Positions 28,101 to 37,567 of a stretch of DNA of 64,000 nt are shown here, piece after piece. Numbering within the stretch: the first letter of the stretch is position 1; each line of letters starts with the position of its first letter. The stretch spans positions 35,670,140-35,734,139 of the forward strand of contig NC_058342.1 of NCBI RefSeq assembly GCF_905475395.1, read 5' to 3'. The DNA is from Chrysoperla carnea (taxonomy: Eukaryota; Arthropoda; Insecta; Neuroptera; Chrysopidae). Below the pieces are notes generated by a model. It made no database searches. It was not told the DNA's origin and saw only the letters and a program-made list of their open reading frames with translations. The position numbers were made by a program, and so were the translations under genes.

Positions 28101-31100
28101 TTATAATTAGTTTGATACATTCAATTATCCTCACAAAATTTCACATTTATAATATTTCAAGATTAGTATCAGGATAACCGAGCTTTACTCGATATTTTTT
28201 GAGTTAAAGACATACAAAATTTATCACTTATATAAAAACCATTTAACCATTAACATTGAACCATGTCCCGGTAATGTACTTCATTTCGTCGCCAATAGAT
28301 GTCAGGAAGAGTCATATTTTGCAGTCAATGTTTCAGTTTTTTTCTGAAAACACGGATAAAATGACATGGGTAGCTAGATCGATTTTTCGCCCCAAAAAGC
28401 CCTTGCATAATAATTTTCGAGCGTGAGCAAAAAGCTCATAGCACGAGTGCTGACGGATTAAATAAAAATAAAAATTATTTTTTCAACAACGAACAATAGA
28501 AGCATAACTTACGGTTAGTTACGATGGACTTAAAGGGCTAACATTTAGCATAGGAGACAGAATAATATATCAGTTTTATTTCATCACAGAGCCATAGGCG
28601 GTTTTTTTTGGTACATACAGTATGTAACGGTTAGAATATACTTTTTTTTAATAAAAACTTTTATATCATTGAATATACTATACTAAGTTTATTTCGATAT
28701 TGATTTGTATAATTTGACCCGAATGGCAAAAGTGCCTTTTTTTGGAGAAAATCCTTGTTCTTAATTAATTTGAGCGTTAAGGGAGGGGGGGGGACGTCCA
28801 TATATGGAAAATTATAACACGGTATTTCTTTTTAATTCAATTATTTTATTCTAAATGTTTTTTATCCCAATTTTCTAGAATATTAATTGTATTTTTTAAT
28901 TAGGTAATCCTTTCGAACAAACCAGTTTTCATAAAAATTTATAAATGTCTTTAGAAAAGTCTTACTCACATTTTTAATATATTTTATATGTTTTCCATCA
29001 GCACTTTAGGCAATTTTATATTTTATTTATTGTTTAGGCAACTTTATTTACATATATGTAATTTATATAATCTAAAAACTATATGAACTGTGATAACATG
29101 GAAAACTTTTTAAAATAGTTAAATTGAAAATTTTATATTTTTCGGTGCAAATATTCTTCAACATACTATTTCTGGATGTATTTCAGGATGTATTGGTAGG
29201 GTAGACCAGTCTGTAGCCCGAAAAATGAGTCGACGCTAGATAGATCCCTCCAAAAGACATTTCTAGGTTTTTTTGAAATACTTTCTAAAATCGATCCGAA
29301 ATATCGTCTTATTTTTCTGCTCTAATATTTCCACTCTCAAACATTAAAATTTATATAGAATTATGTAGAGGTTATGATTTACAAAGTTTAAGACTATTTA
29401 ACACGCGAAATATTTGACAAAGCAAATCTTTCATCACTCGACTAAAGATTACCGAGCGATTGATGCGAGTGCTGATGCGTTAAGTACTGAACCCTAAATT
29501 AACAAAAGTGTGAAAAAAAGTGACACAACACAATTAATAAAATAATGATCCTTTGTTTTTTTTTTATACTTTTAATTATGTCAACATATCATAACAAACT
29601 GAACCTCATTGACTGTATTGTAAAAATTTACAATAATGAAAAATTTCGTTTTTCAGATATTTGTGATTGTAATATCAAACAAACCACCTTTGTAGAAAAA
29701 AAAACAAGCGCGAGCAACAAAGTTCCATCACTTAAGTCATATTTCCCCCACATTTATTATTTCTTATTGATGTATGCAAATATCACTTCTAGTGGTGGCT
29801 TGGAACTACATTCAGTTGCTTTTTGTCCTCAAATTCATGATCAACGACTCCGAAAATCGCAGAGAGACAATTTCTGAGGTGAAATTCAGAATTTTCAAAT
29901 TTTTTTTATCATTAACACTTCTAGGGGTTGTTTTAATGGGGCTGCAACCCTCCTCAGTTGCTCTTTGACCTTCAGTTCGTCAACAGCGAACCTAAAAGCT
30001 CTCAAGAGATGATTTCTAAGGTTAAATTTTGAATTTAATAAATTTTTTTATCTCTCGCCACTCCCAAGAAAAATTTTTATGGGGTTGCAATCGTATTCGG
30101 TTGCCTTTTAACCATGAATTCATGATCAGCGACCTCATAAACAATCGATAGACGATTTTTGAGGTGAAATTTTCATTTGTTTTCACTGTTACTATTTGGA
30201 GTGCTTTGGGGTTGGGATAACTTCCCTAATTTTCTTAGTACTCTTTGTAATGCCCCCTGAAGGACTAAGAAACACGTACACAAAAAATTTTTGAAATCGG
30301 AGCTGGTCCACCACTATTCCACATTTTCTGGCTTATTAAATGTACTGTATATTTCATAGGGTAGGTATAGAAAAGTATAAGGAGCAAGGCATTTTGGTTA
30401 ACTCTGTGATTGTGTTCTCTCACTGATCCAGAAATTGGGCATACCTTTAATGGGGACGTGTTAGCATGGGCCTGCGAGTTTTTTGACTTTTTGATAATGA
30501 TGAGACTGCGTTCACAATAAAACATAAGAATCCAAAAAAAATAAATGTATATCACGTGACCTAAAACGCGGGCAAGCCCTGGTGTGATGTCATATCGGTA
30601 TTAACCATAGACCATCAGTTAGTTCAGTGTAGACAGCTGGGTATAATATATCCATAGATAATAAGTATTTATATTTATTATAATCAGATGTCTATGAATA
30701 TATCTGTCAAACTTATTTGTGTTATTTCGTATAATGATACCCATATTACGTCATCAAATTGGATGCCCACGTTTTTGACAGTTTAAAAAAGGTTTAAAAT
30801 TTAAGTTTTTGACAAGAAAGTTTGTGTATTTTTCCGAAATAAATTTTTGTTGGCTTTTTATTAGCAAAATCAACATTTTGAAATACTTTTTCAAAAATAG
30901 TAGAATACCCTATTCGACAACATTTGACATAAAGTAACGGTATCCTAAAAAAAAAATATCTTATTTAAGCCTTTATTAAAAATATAAATTTGAATTTATA
31001 TTGCCATAGGTATCATAAAATTTCATACTCAATCACTGTCAAAAACTAATACGGTCGCTCGGTACGGTGTGTGTACGACCATACTATAGCACACACATAT

Positions 31101-32550
31101 ACGTGTACACACACACACATACACACACGCTAAAGTGAAATCTACGCAAATACTCTACTACAAACGCTTCACGCTAAAACGTATCCCATTCTATAATAGT
31201 ATCGTTCAATTACGTCATCAACCGATGCGGCCATATTATTACCTAAATATTTATTATTTTTGGCGCGTATATTTAAAAAAAAATTAATTTTACACAAAAT
31301 TTTCAAATCTTCTTTATTCGATAATTCGATAATTTCGTTAATTGGCACACAGTTTTAATTTTGTGTTTATCAAAATTTTCAATAATTCCAAAAAAAGGAA
31401 TATTTTCGTACCAATAAAAAAAAAATTAAAAGGGAAACTGTTTCTTTAGGTTGAAATTTCCTTTACGTACTACATTTTCCACCCAAAAATGCTTAGATAT
31501 TGATAAAAGGAATATTTTTGTTCTAATCAATTCAAGAAAAGGAAATTGCATCAAAACCGCTTTCTTTAATCAACGTACATAATTTCGCCATACAAAATTG
31601 TTCAAAAAAATATTTTCTGTTATTAATGAATGAAAATTTGAATGGAAATTAAAATAAAAAACAGCTTTATACGAAGATTTTTCAAAGCAAAAATATTGTT
31701 AGACGGAAAATTGATTCAAAAAAGAGATCACACTTTGTAATTTCTCGGTCTGAACTACTTGTTCGATTTGGAAAGGCTTCACTACTCTCAAAATCCGAAA
31801 CACGTGTGTCCGAATTACCGAACCATCTAAATTAATATTTTTTTGTAGGATCCACAAATTTTTTATCAAAAAATCGTAAAAATAAATCGAGGAGACTCAA
31901 ATGAAAATATTTCTCCAAGATTATTTTTTTGCACATAGAAAAAACGGATAAGAAAATTGAGGAAAACTCACCATCACAGCACTCATTTTAAAGTCCATCA
32001 TATTTTTCACTTCCACGGCCATTTCTCTAGTTAAAATTAACCCATCTTTTCGAACAACGTCCACTTCAACTTCGTGATATTTCTATTTTAGAAGAAATCA
32101 AATTAAATTTTTAGCTTCGATAGTGAAATGTTTTTTGTTGATATTACGATTTCCGAGTCGATTCAAAATTGATTTAAGGTTTACTCAGAATTTTAACCTA
32201 TTAAAAACTTTATCGGTTCGGATATCATAATCTCGAAATATCGAATATTGGGAAAACTTACATGTTGAATTTCATTCATTTTAGTAAATTGTCGTCCAAA
32301 TTCCCAAAGATCAACACCAAATTTCAAAGCCCAATTTTTCACTCTAAAAAAATTTGAAAAATCATATTACAAAAAAATCCCTTATGGGGAAAATTTGAGT
32401 AAATTCGTACTCGTTATGGGGTATATCCTCATCCTGTTGAAGTGAAAATTGTGGAATGAAAATTATACAGCATAATATTAAAAACATGCTATTCGAGTAA
32501 TTATTTCGCACGGAAAACATTTCCATGAAAATGTACACTAAAAACGTCAT
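4092..32550 (-). CDS. Voltage-gated calcium channel alpha-2/delta subunit (21 coding exons)
   Basis: Extracellular auxiliary subunit of high-voltage-activated calcium channels; it promotes channel trafficking and presynaptic density. Exons 5'->3': 32411-32550, 32262-32343, 31972-32082, 16141-16396, 15298-15429, 14464-14876, 14147-14339, 13902-14038, 13433-13513, 13288-13368, 13139-13213, 12951-13067, 12289-12360, 11756-12221, 10541-10640, 6731-6835, 6202-6478, 5885-6136, 5428-5542, 4862-5358, 4092-4190. All junctions are GT/AG and phases agree throughout, giving 3801 nt and 1266 residues, a usual family length. Seen: signal peptide, VWA domain with a perfect MIDAS (DASGS, residues 289-293), Cache region, Cys-rich delta part and hydrophobic C-terminus. 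The sequence looks closest to the alpha-2/delta-3 (stj-like) branch, but insects have several paralogues, so no symbol is given. The start could also be the internal ATG at 32487, immediately before the hydrophobic signal. Family certain; exact start and orthology less so. Confidence 0.95.
6836..10540 (-). other. alpha-2/delta intron 15
   Basis: 3.7 kb without coding signal in phase. Apart from the 9609-9675 hairpin nothing is recognised; the open frames at 6926, 7325, 8658 and 10232 lack domains and splice support. Confidence 0.6.
9609..9675. repeat. Tight hairpin inside alpha-2/delta intron 15
   Basis: Arms 9609-9636 and 9647-9675 pair across an 11-bp outer block (TTTTTACACTC), a 2-nt internal mismatch and a 10-bp inner block (TGTAAGTAGA), with about 10 nt of loop. 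Either a minimal fold-back element or a pre-miRNA-like structure carried in the calcium-channel transcript. Confidence 0.5.
10541..10640 (-). CDS. alpha-2/delta exon 15 (isolated 100-nt exon)
   Basis: This exon stands alone between introns of about 1.1 and 3.7 kb. Without it the flanking exons do not join in phase (exon 14 ends with one base, exon 16 begins with one). It starts with GT to complete a Cys codon after a CTAG acceptor, encodes DKTLMQSLVQDAIVTEG followed by a His/Lys-rich stretch, and ends in a GTATGT donor. The sequence matches the conserved CDK.L.Q.L..DA.VT block of the family in the correct place. Confidence 0.9.
10641..11755 (-). other. alpha-2/delta intron 14
   Basis: Bounded by a GTACGT donor (11750-11755) and a CTAG acceptor. 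No feature seen. A second donor four bases on (GTATTT) would allow exon 14 to join exon 16 in phase, skipping exon 15. Confidence 0.6.
12289..13513 (-). CDS. alpha-2/delta exons 9-13: Cache region
   Basis: Five short exons (13433-13513, 13288-13368, 13139-13213, 12951-13067, 12289-12360), all phase 0 at both ends. They encode TTPVFDRRNHS, the hallmark LLGVVGTDVPIEQIIKLVPP, GVNGYSFIVNNNGHVLYHPD, SIDLTEVELVE and ELSVKVHYDN. This is the Cache segment, residues about 489-630, which in vertebrate alpha-2/delta proteins contributes to small-ligand binding. Because every exon is a multiple of three, skipping any one would keep the frame, so alternative splicing here is possible but not shown. Confidence 0.93.
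12361..12950 (-). other. alpha-2/delta intron 12
   Basis: 590 bp. A short block near 12390-12430 (AACTAGCTAAATCAGACC, CTTCGCTGTCGC) looks like a decayed Helitron-type end, too short to call. Confidence 0.45.
13646..13810 (-). mobile_element. 3'-end fragment of non-LTR retrotransposon (family A) in alpha-2/delta intron 8
   Basis: On the minus strand it contains CGGTATCACAACGGACCCCA, then the TGGTCTAAGTGTG block, CCACCCCAGGACAGCCACTC and a tail CTAACCTAGCCTAAC. The same 3' end occurs at 39660, 59281 and 61438. A 5'-truncated copy. Confidence 0.65.
14147..14876 (-). CDS. alpha-2/delta exons 6-7: von Willebrand A domain
   Basis: Two exons (14464-14876 and 14147-14339) separated by a 124-bp intron. 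They encode the WFVDAATSPKD lead-in, the MIDAS DASGSM (D289, S291, S293), the SNDYVNVFKFSD strand, the PCFKDLLVQA segment and the AIMLITDG strand carrying the MIDAS aspartate. In the family, divalent-ion binding here underlies contact with the channel pore subunit. All key MIDAS residues that can be judged are intact, which argues for a functional gene. Confidence 0.95.
14877..16140 (-). other. alpha-2/delta introns 4-5 side: introns flanking exon 5
   Basis: Two introns (14877-15297 and 15430-16140) on either side of exon 15298-15429. A+T-rich, no repeat or gene recognised. Confidence 0.5.
18761..19026. repeat. Two diverged tandem units of about 133 bp
   Basis: Units 18761-18893 and 18894-19026 share GTTTGGAC.GATTA, TCTGA.ACCAATT.TGTCAC and ATATTCGTG.TCAG.GACCCC. 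The last block resembles one in the 29795-30250 array. Non-coding. Confidence 0.6.
20100..20150 (-). repeat. Dispersed repeat family C, small fragment
   Basis: Only the block around CCATTTCCGGTTGTCTGTCT with the preceding GTATAAGTGTTCACCT is recognisable, equal to the inverted GGAAATGG region of the full copies. Confidence 0.4.
20472..21116. mobile_element. Non-autonomous pogo/Tigger-like DNA transposon
   Basis: 645 bp flanked by TA. The left end CAGTGAAAACTATCTATAACGA and the right end, read inverted as TAGTCAAAACTTGTTATAACGA, are the TIR type of pogo-like elements (CAGT...TATAACGA). The right terminal C has mutated. No transposase remains. Confidence 0.65.
24541..25100 (+). repeat. Dispersed repeat family C, full copy
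   Basis: Starts AACAAGTGAAAACAAACAAT and ends CATGGTATAAAAA. It contains GCGCTCTCACGGGTAAACAG and, near the end, CAGACGGACGGACGGACGAA then CAACCGGAAATGGACTAATC. Subterminal motifs ATACCATGTATA (24581) and TATACATGGTAT (25084) are exact inverted repeats. Other copies are at 26203, 33184 (minus) and 41466, with fragments at 54360 and 20103. No coding capacity; class uncertain (MITE or SINE-like). Confidence 0.7.
26128..26773. mobile_element. MITE-like element split by a family C insertion
   Basis: The left part 26128-26202 begins GCGTATTAGTGATGAGACGA and holds a short hairpin (CATTCGCAT...ATGCGAATG). The right part 26741-26773 is the inverted end, AGATTCGTCCCATCACTAAT then GCG. The two ends match over about 30 bp. 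Without the insert the element is only about 110 bp. Confidence 0.6.
26203..26741 (+). repeat. Dispersed repeat family C, full copy nested in another element
   Basis: Same layout as 24541-25100, with ATACCATGCATA at 26243 and its exact inverted copy TATGCATGGTAT at 26725. It sits within the two halves of a separate inverted-repeat element (26128-26773), so it inserted later. Confidence 0.7.
27405..27617 (+). mobile_element. tRNA-derived SINE (leucine/serine-tRNA type head)
   Basis: The head GCCTAAATGGCCGAGCGGTC has a perfect A box, and GCGGGTTCGAATCCAGGC a perfect B box, so pol III promotion is likely. The acceptor ends do not pair, so it is not a working tRNA. A tRNA-unrelated body of about 115 bp follows, ending in AATTAAATAAATAAAG. 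It sits in alpha-2/delta intron 4, antisense to the gene. Confidence 0.75.
27693..27833 (-). mobile_element. Helitron-like element, 3' end fragment
   Basis: The minus strand reads AACTGTGCATATATTTTAGA, GGGATAAGTGAGAT, GAGGTGGAGGCTATA and GTGAAGCGGGCGGATATCAA, collinear with 37430-37562. The 5' end is absent. Confidence 0.55.
28268..28418 (+). repeat. Dispersed repeat D, plus-strand copy
   Basis: Contains GGTAATGTACTTCATTTCGT, CGCCAATAGATGTCAGGAAG and AGTCATATTTTGCAGTCAAT, then GATCGATTTTTCGCCCCAAA. The same order occurs inverted at 53030-53184. Unknown class. Confidence 0.55.
29795..30250. repeat. Three diverged tandem units of 143 bp plus a partial
   Basis: Units start at 29795, 29938 and 30081, with a partial near 30208. 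Shared blocks: GGGG.TGCAA, CAGTTGC/CGGTTGC, TTCATGATCA.CGAC, GA..ATTTCTGAGGT.AAATT. The open frames across it are short and not conserved between units, so it is not coding. Confidence 0.6.
31075..31128. repeat. CA-rich microsatellite
   Basis: ACACACATATACGTGTACACACACACAC-like tract within intron 3 of the alpha-2/delta gene region, preceded by GGTGTGTGTACGACC. Purine/pyrimidine alternation only; no other feature. Confidence 0.55.
32411..32550 (-). CDS. alpha-2/delta first coding exon: signal peptide
   Basis: The first in-frame ATG is at 32550 and a second at 32487. The second directly precedes a hydrophobic run starting MFLILCC and ending near FSLQQDED, which is a good signal peptide; the first adds a 21-residue extension. 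Both have A at -3. The exon ends in a GTACGA donor after two bases of a Glu codon, completed by the single leading base of exon 2. No upstream non-coding exon was identified, so the transcription start is unknown. Confidence 0.8.
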
Positions 32551-33183
32551 ACTTGATGAAAATTTGCACACATTTTTTTCACAATTTTCGCACACAATTT
32601 CCTCACACTAAAAAAACCATATTCACTTAGAAAATTTTCGAGTTCAGTATTAACATTTTCATGTTCATTGATCCATCATTTTCTTTAAAAAAAAAAACAC
32701 AAAATTGATGTCGAAAATATAAACGAAACTTATTCGAACATTTCGAAACGAATTCACACAGAAAAGTTTTATCGAAAAACAAAAAAATTTACCGAATTTT
32801 TAGCGAAAATTTTTGGAAAATTGTATATATGTAATGGTATATACAAAATATTCTCACGTTAGTGTTTTTCCTAAATAAAATATTTGAGAGCGTTTGTAAA
32901 ATGTAGATATTTTCTATGTCATACGCCGAACGTTGCCGTCAACGATGCGATGAATCGGTGTTGATCGCTAATGCTCGGTACACACCCCGACGCCAATGTA
33001 CGCGCATTTTCAATTACATTTCAAGTATATTTAATCATTATGTAATATTTTCACCTCCATCTAGACATTAATACATATAAGGGATGCATTTTCGGGATCC
33101 AATTTCGCTGTTACTTTTATACATTATTTGGGTTTCAAGGAAAAACATGGAATAAAATTGAATTTTTGCCTCTGTTAATCGAT
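32551..33183 (-). other. Upstream region of alpha-2/delta, possible promoter
   Basis: Immediately 5' of the first coding exon. Around 32925-33005 is a patch clearly richer in G+C and CpG (CGCCGAACGTTGCCGTCAAC, CCCCGACGCC) than its surroundings, a plausible 5' UTR or promoter. No TATA box or initiator stands out. Confidence 0.3.
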
Positions 33184-33421
33184 TTTTATACCATGTATAT
33201 ATGAAATATACCATAGTATATTAAGTTTAGCCTCAAGTTTGTAACTAGAGCTTAAAAATATTGATGCTATGAAAACATTTTTGGAATTCATAGAATCACC
33301 TAATTAGTCCATTTCCGGTTGTCTGTCTGTCTGTCGTCTGTCATCACGATTACTAAAAAACGAAAAGAGATATCAAGCTGAAATTTGTAGCGGTCTAAGG
33401 ACGTAAAAAGTGAGGAAAATT
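33184..33421 (-). repeat. Dispersed repeat family C, 3' half
   Basis: On the minus strand it matches the last 240 bp of the family: CCTCACTTTTTACGTCCT, the CAGACAGACAGAC stretch, ACAACCGGAAATGGACTAAT and the terminal ATATACATGGTATAAAAA. 5'-truncated. It lies just upstream of the alpha-2/delta first exon. Confidence 0.6.
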
Positions 33422-33600
33422 TCTTTGCGTTTGCTTTAAATAGAGGATTTGGTTATTATGATCGCATATCTATCATGTCTAGTCCATATGTGATTGAGTC
33501 AACTTCATGAAGATTGTTGTTATCAGTTGACAGAGAATTTGAAATAAACATATTGATCATTTTTATAAGATTTACGATATTTTTTGGTATATGTATAACA

Positions 33601-33830
33601 AGCATCGATAGCGCAGATGGTTAAGCTGTAGACTTAGGACACTAAAATCAATAGTAATCCATATCTCGCTGGTTAAAATCCGAAACGATGTGGGTACCCT
33701 AGTATCTATCCAACATCAATAGATAAATATTGTTCCTGAAAATCCGATGAAAATATAGGATAAACCTGCCTCACAACCTTTACATGTACACGGAGGATAC
33801 ATGACGTTCACACAAGATTTTTCCCATATA
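33601..33830 (+). mobile_element. Possible second tRNA-like SINE, decayed
   Basis: Starts GCATCGATAGCGCAGATGG, like a tRNA D-arm/A box, followed some 55 bases later by GGTTAAAATCC, a degraded B box. The spacing is longer than in a tRNA. The downstream part is A+T-rich without a clear tail, so the end is approximate. Confidence 0.4.
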
Positions 33831-36344
33831 ATTTTCTTATCTTTTTAGCCAAATGTATTTTGTGTTGCGTTTTCTATAACCCTTTCAAAGAGGTTTTTTT
33901 TCTCTAAGTTATAATACTAAAAACACTTCGATGTAATACCAAAGCGCTAATTTAAACATAGACACTATAATTTTCGATTTAATGGACAATTTTTTCGTCA
34001 CAAAATTAAAAATTGGAGTTTATCCAATAAATTTTAAGGATTTTTAAGAAGAGACACATTTAATTTCCGTTGATTTCCGCCATTTATTGTTGTTGCACAT
34101 ATTTTTCAAGAAGAAATATGATATACTAGCTCGACTCGTACAGAATTCAGATCCCGTAGTTATCGAAATCCGTGGCTACCCTGTACCCGTCACTAAAAAC
34201 AACAAACAGCAAATTTCGTAGAAAAGTGGTCGAAAATCCTTAAATTAATATTAGGAGCGTGTTTTTTCCTAAGAGACCGTGAAAATATTTTTCGATAGGA
34301 CAGGAAAAAACTTGCTAGAGTTAGTAATATATAAGATAAACATCCCTCCAAACATCTTTTATCTATATTTTAGGTGTAGTCTTAAAATGCAAGGTCTGTT
34401 GTAGATTAGAAGCAGATGCGACTAACCTTTAACTGGATAGTACGGCCGTTTAGAGGATTTTCATGGCTGAATAAGTTCCACGACCTATATGGATTCGACG
34501 TAATTTTTTCTGCTCAAGCCGAAAATCAGGGTCAGTTTTTTCGAAATATGATCGAGTAATTTCTTATAAGCAATTTAATTGTTTAAAGCACTACCAATCA
34601 TGCTTTAAATTTTGCGTTAGGTATGCCAAGCTGTGAAAACGAATAATATTATTTGCTAAAAATAACCTTGAAAATTTTTTTCAAAAATATTAAAATATTT
34701 CTTGAGAATAAAACGCTTCTTTTAGTTATATTTCGGGTCTATCATAATTCGTTTAATTTAAGTGTCAAGCAATACCCCAATATTTTTTAGAGGAAGTTAC
34801 ACCGGTTACAAATCATGAAATCCTGAAACGACAAATATTTTCCGCTTCACCAGACATCTCTAACTTGATTTTTCCCAGAGATATGATACTTTAAAGTTAG
34901 ATTCCCAATTTTATTATTTTGAAAATAATTTATAATGATTGATGATGAAAAATAAATCAATCAGTATAATTAATTGTTTAAATACTTTAGATATTGTTGA
35001 TTTTGAAACAATTAACTCTGTTAGTTAATTTTTTCAATTTTTTTAATAAAAAATAAATAACAACTAAGGCCATCTATTAAACAAAATAACAAATTGTAAA
35101 ATTCGACGAATATTATTAAACTATTAGTACAATAAATTATGCATAGATGGCGGACTAAGTCAGATTAAAAGAATATAATTTTCTGAAATTCAATGAAAAT
35201 TTGATTCGAAGATCGAAATATGAATTAGAAAAGAATATATAATTTTATGTAAACGAATAAAAATTATTAAATTTAGAAATTTCTAAGTAAAAATTTATTG
35301 TTAAAGTAAAAATTTTATACAAAGTCATTAGAAATTGTTTGTATTAAGAATATAAGGAAGTTATTAATAATAATTAAAGTATGATTTATATATATTTCAA
35401 ATGATTAGGGAGTTATCGGAGTCAATTCGATTAAAATAACTCACACGTAAGAATTAATAATGTTAAGTTTTTAATACGCAATATCACGAACAGATCGTAT
35501 GCATATAAATTCGTCAGGGAAAAAATTTCCCATTCCCAAATAAAGATCATGAATTTTCCGGGGACAAATTTCTATCAACAAACTATCTTTTTTTAACTAA
35601 CACTTAGTGTAAATCATGTATACACTATTTTACAAAAAGAACATATTTGAATAAACGCTCTTTAAAGAAATGATTTAAAAATCAATTTTAATTTATGCAA
35701 AATTTTTGAAAAATGCAACGCTTGTTTTTTAGATTTATTAAAATACTAATTAATTTAATGAAAAAATTATTTAATTGCTTATTTGCTTAATTGATAAATT
35801 TCGAATATTATTACACAAAATATCGAATGTTGAACCAGTTTTGATTTAAAATTTCTAACACATCGAAAACACCTCACTTTATCAAATAAAAATTAACTTT
35901 CTACTGAAGATTAAACGACCAATTTATTCTTTTGGATAATTTAAAAATTAAAATAAACAAAGCTGACCCCTGTGAAATGACCTGCTTCGTTCAAGAAAGT
36001 AAATCTGACGTTGTTTTTTTGCAAATATATATTTTATTTTGACTTTTGACTTTTAAATTGTACAGAAAATGATAAGGTTATTAAAATTTTGGGATTCGAT
36101 CATGATAAATTTACTATTTTTGGAAAAAAAGAATGTTGATTGTTAATATTTATCATAAAATTCTCTCCGTGTATTATAATTTTACTCAAAAAATAGGGAT
36201 CATTTTAACCAATACAAACGAGATCATTTTATCCATATTTGAATATCGTTATAAAAACTTACTTTAAAACGTATTATACGCCTATCAAAATATGTTAATA
36301 ATATTATTAAAAGTCAACAGAAGCCAAGACTTAACCAACTAATC
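33831..36344. other. Gene-free stretch between alpha-2/delta and Helitron-like elements
   Basis: 2.5 kb of A+T-rich DNA; no coding or repeat signal recognised on either strand. Confidence 0.45.
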
Positions 36345-36700
36345 CGGCGAATCTCTATATATTATAAATGCGAAAGTAAGCATGTTTGTTTGTTTGTTAC
36401 GCTTTCACGCTAAAACTAGCGAATGGTTTTTAATGAAACTGTACAGCAATATAGGTAATACTTCAGAATAACACATGAACTATAATTTATAAAGATATAT
36501 TAATAAAAAATAAATAAAAATTTAAAAATTAATTTAATTTGACATTTGACATTACCATAAATTACAGATTTTTATAAAAATAGTCAATATGAAATATTTC
36601 ACGGCCATCTTTGCTTATAGACTCAATGAATAATTACGACTTTTGAGGTGGGGGTTGATAAAAAGGAATTGTGCCCCGGGTGCGAGTTAAGCTCGCTACG
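36345..36700 (+). mobile_element. Helitron-like non-autonomous element, copy 1
   Basis: Starts TCTCTATATATTATAAATGC, then GAAAGTAAGCATGTTTGTTT and TTACGCTTTCACGCTAAAAC, the 5' layout seen in many arthropod Helitron-type repeats. The same start recurs at 37168. Its 3' end is uncertain; it may stop near GCTCGCTACGCCC. Class assigned by resemblance only. Confidence 0.45.
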
Positions 36701-37166
36701 CCCAAGGGTATACAAAGTACACGCTGTACAAAAATTTACTAAATACTCTTTAAAGGAAGAATTCAAATAGGAAGTATTATTGAATGAACATTAAAAGACA
36801 TAGCAATTTATATTTTCTAAATACGGAACATCATTTATAAATAATTGTTTGACTTCAAGTTGTACAACACATCCTGAAATAAGAAAATATGTATACAAAA
36901 AAATGAATAACGCGCGCGAACTAACCCTTACATCTCTAACCCCTAACAACTTTTTACTCAATTGTTTTTCATGTAATTTGGTATATTGAGTGATCCAATT
37001 TGAGCTTCCTATATTTGAAAAACATAATGTTCCCATCTTTGGTGGGCTAGAATTTAGTGGGCATAGATACCTGACTTATTTTAATTGGATAATACAAAAT
37101 CACTTTTTTGGATTTTGCAGACATCATAAAGTACAAAAAATCGATTTCTTTCATGTCATAACAGAA

Positions 37167-37567
37167 TTCCTATATATTATAGATGTGAAAGTAAGGATGT
37201 TTGTGTGTTTGTTTGTTTGTTTGTTACGCTTTCACGCACTAGAAAATTGATTTGAATGAAACTGTACAACAATATGGCTCATACATCAGGAGAAAACATG
37301 AGCTCCATCTTTGATCATTATTCTGAACCATAAATTAAAGATTTCTGTAAAAATTTTAAATAGTAAATGTAATCCAATTCATGGACATATTTTCTGAAAT
37401 AATAACAATTTTCCAATAAAATTTGAGAACTGTGCATATGTTTTAGTTGTGTAAAACAGTCCCTTCGAGTGTGATGGAAGGGGAATAAGTGAGATCAAAA
37501 GAGGTGGAGGCTATGTAGTGTTAGTTTTTTACTTTTAAGCAAAGTGAAGCGGGCGGGTATCAAGCTA
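37167..37567 (+). mobile_element. Helitron-like non-autonomous element, copy 2
   Basis: Starts TCCTATATATTATAGATGTG and shares TTACGCTTTCACGC and the GAAACTGTACA.CAATAT block with copy 1. The 3' end GAAGCGGGCGGGTATCAAGC then TAG resembles Helitron ends (CTAG). The last 140 bp match 27693-27833 inverted. Confidence 0.5.

Larger units (their letters stand above)
16397..31971 (-). other. alpha-2/delta large intron between exons 3 and 4 (15.6 kb)
   Basis: Phase-0 intron with a GTGAGT donor at 31971 and a TTTGTAG acceptor at 16397. It hosts a pogo-like element, two full family C repeats, a nested MITE, a SINE, a Helitron-like fragment, repeat D and two tandem arrays, listed separately. The remaining stretches (16400-18760, 19030-20470, 21120-24540, 30250-31970) show no exon with family similarity. 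Large 5' introns often carry regulatory sites, but none can be named from sequence alone. Confidence 0.65.

Noticed and set aside
29545-30555. Open frames of 64-110 codons on both strands
   Set aside because: They overlap the diverged tandem array, have no domain and no splice context, and are not maintained between units.
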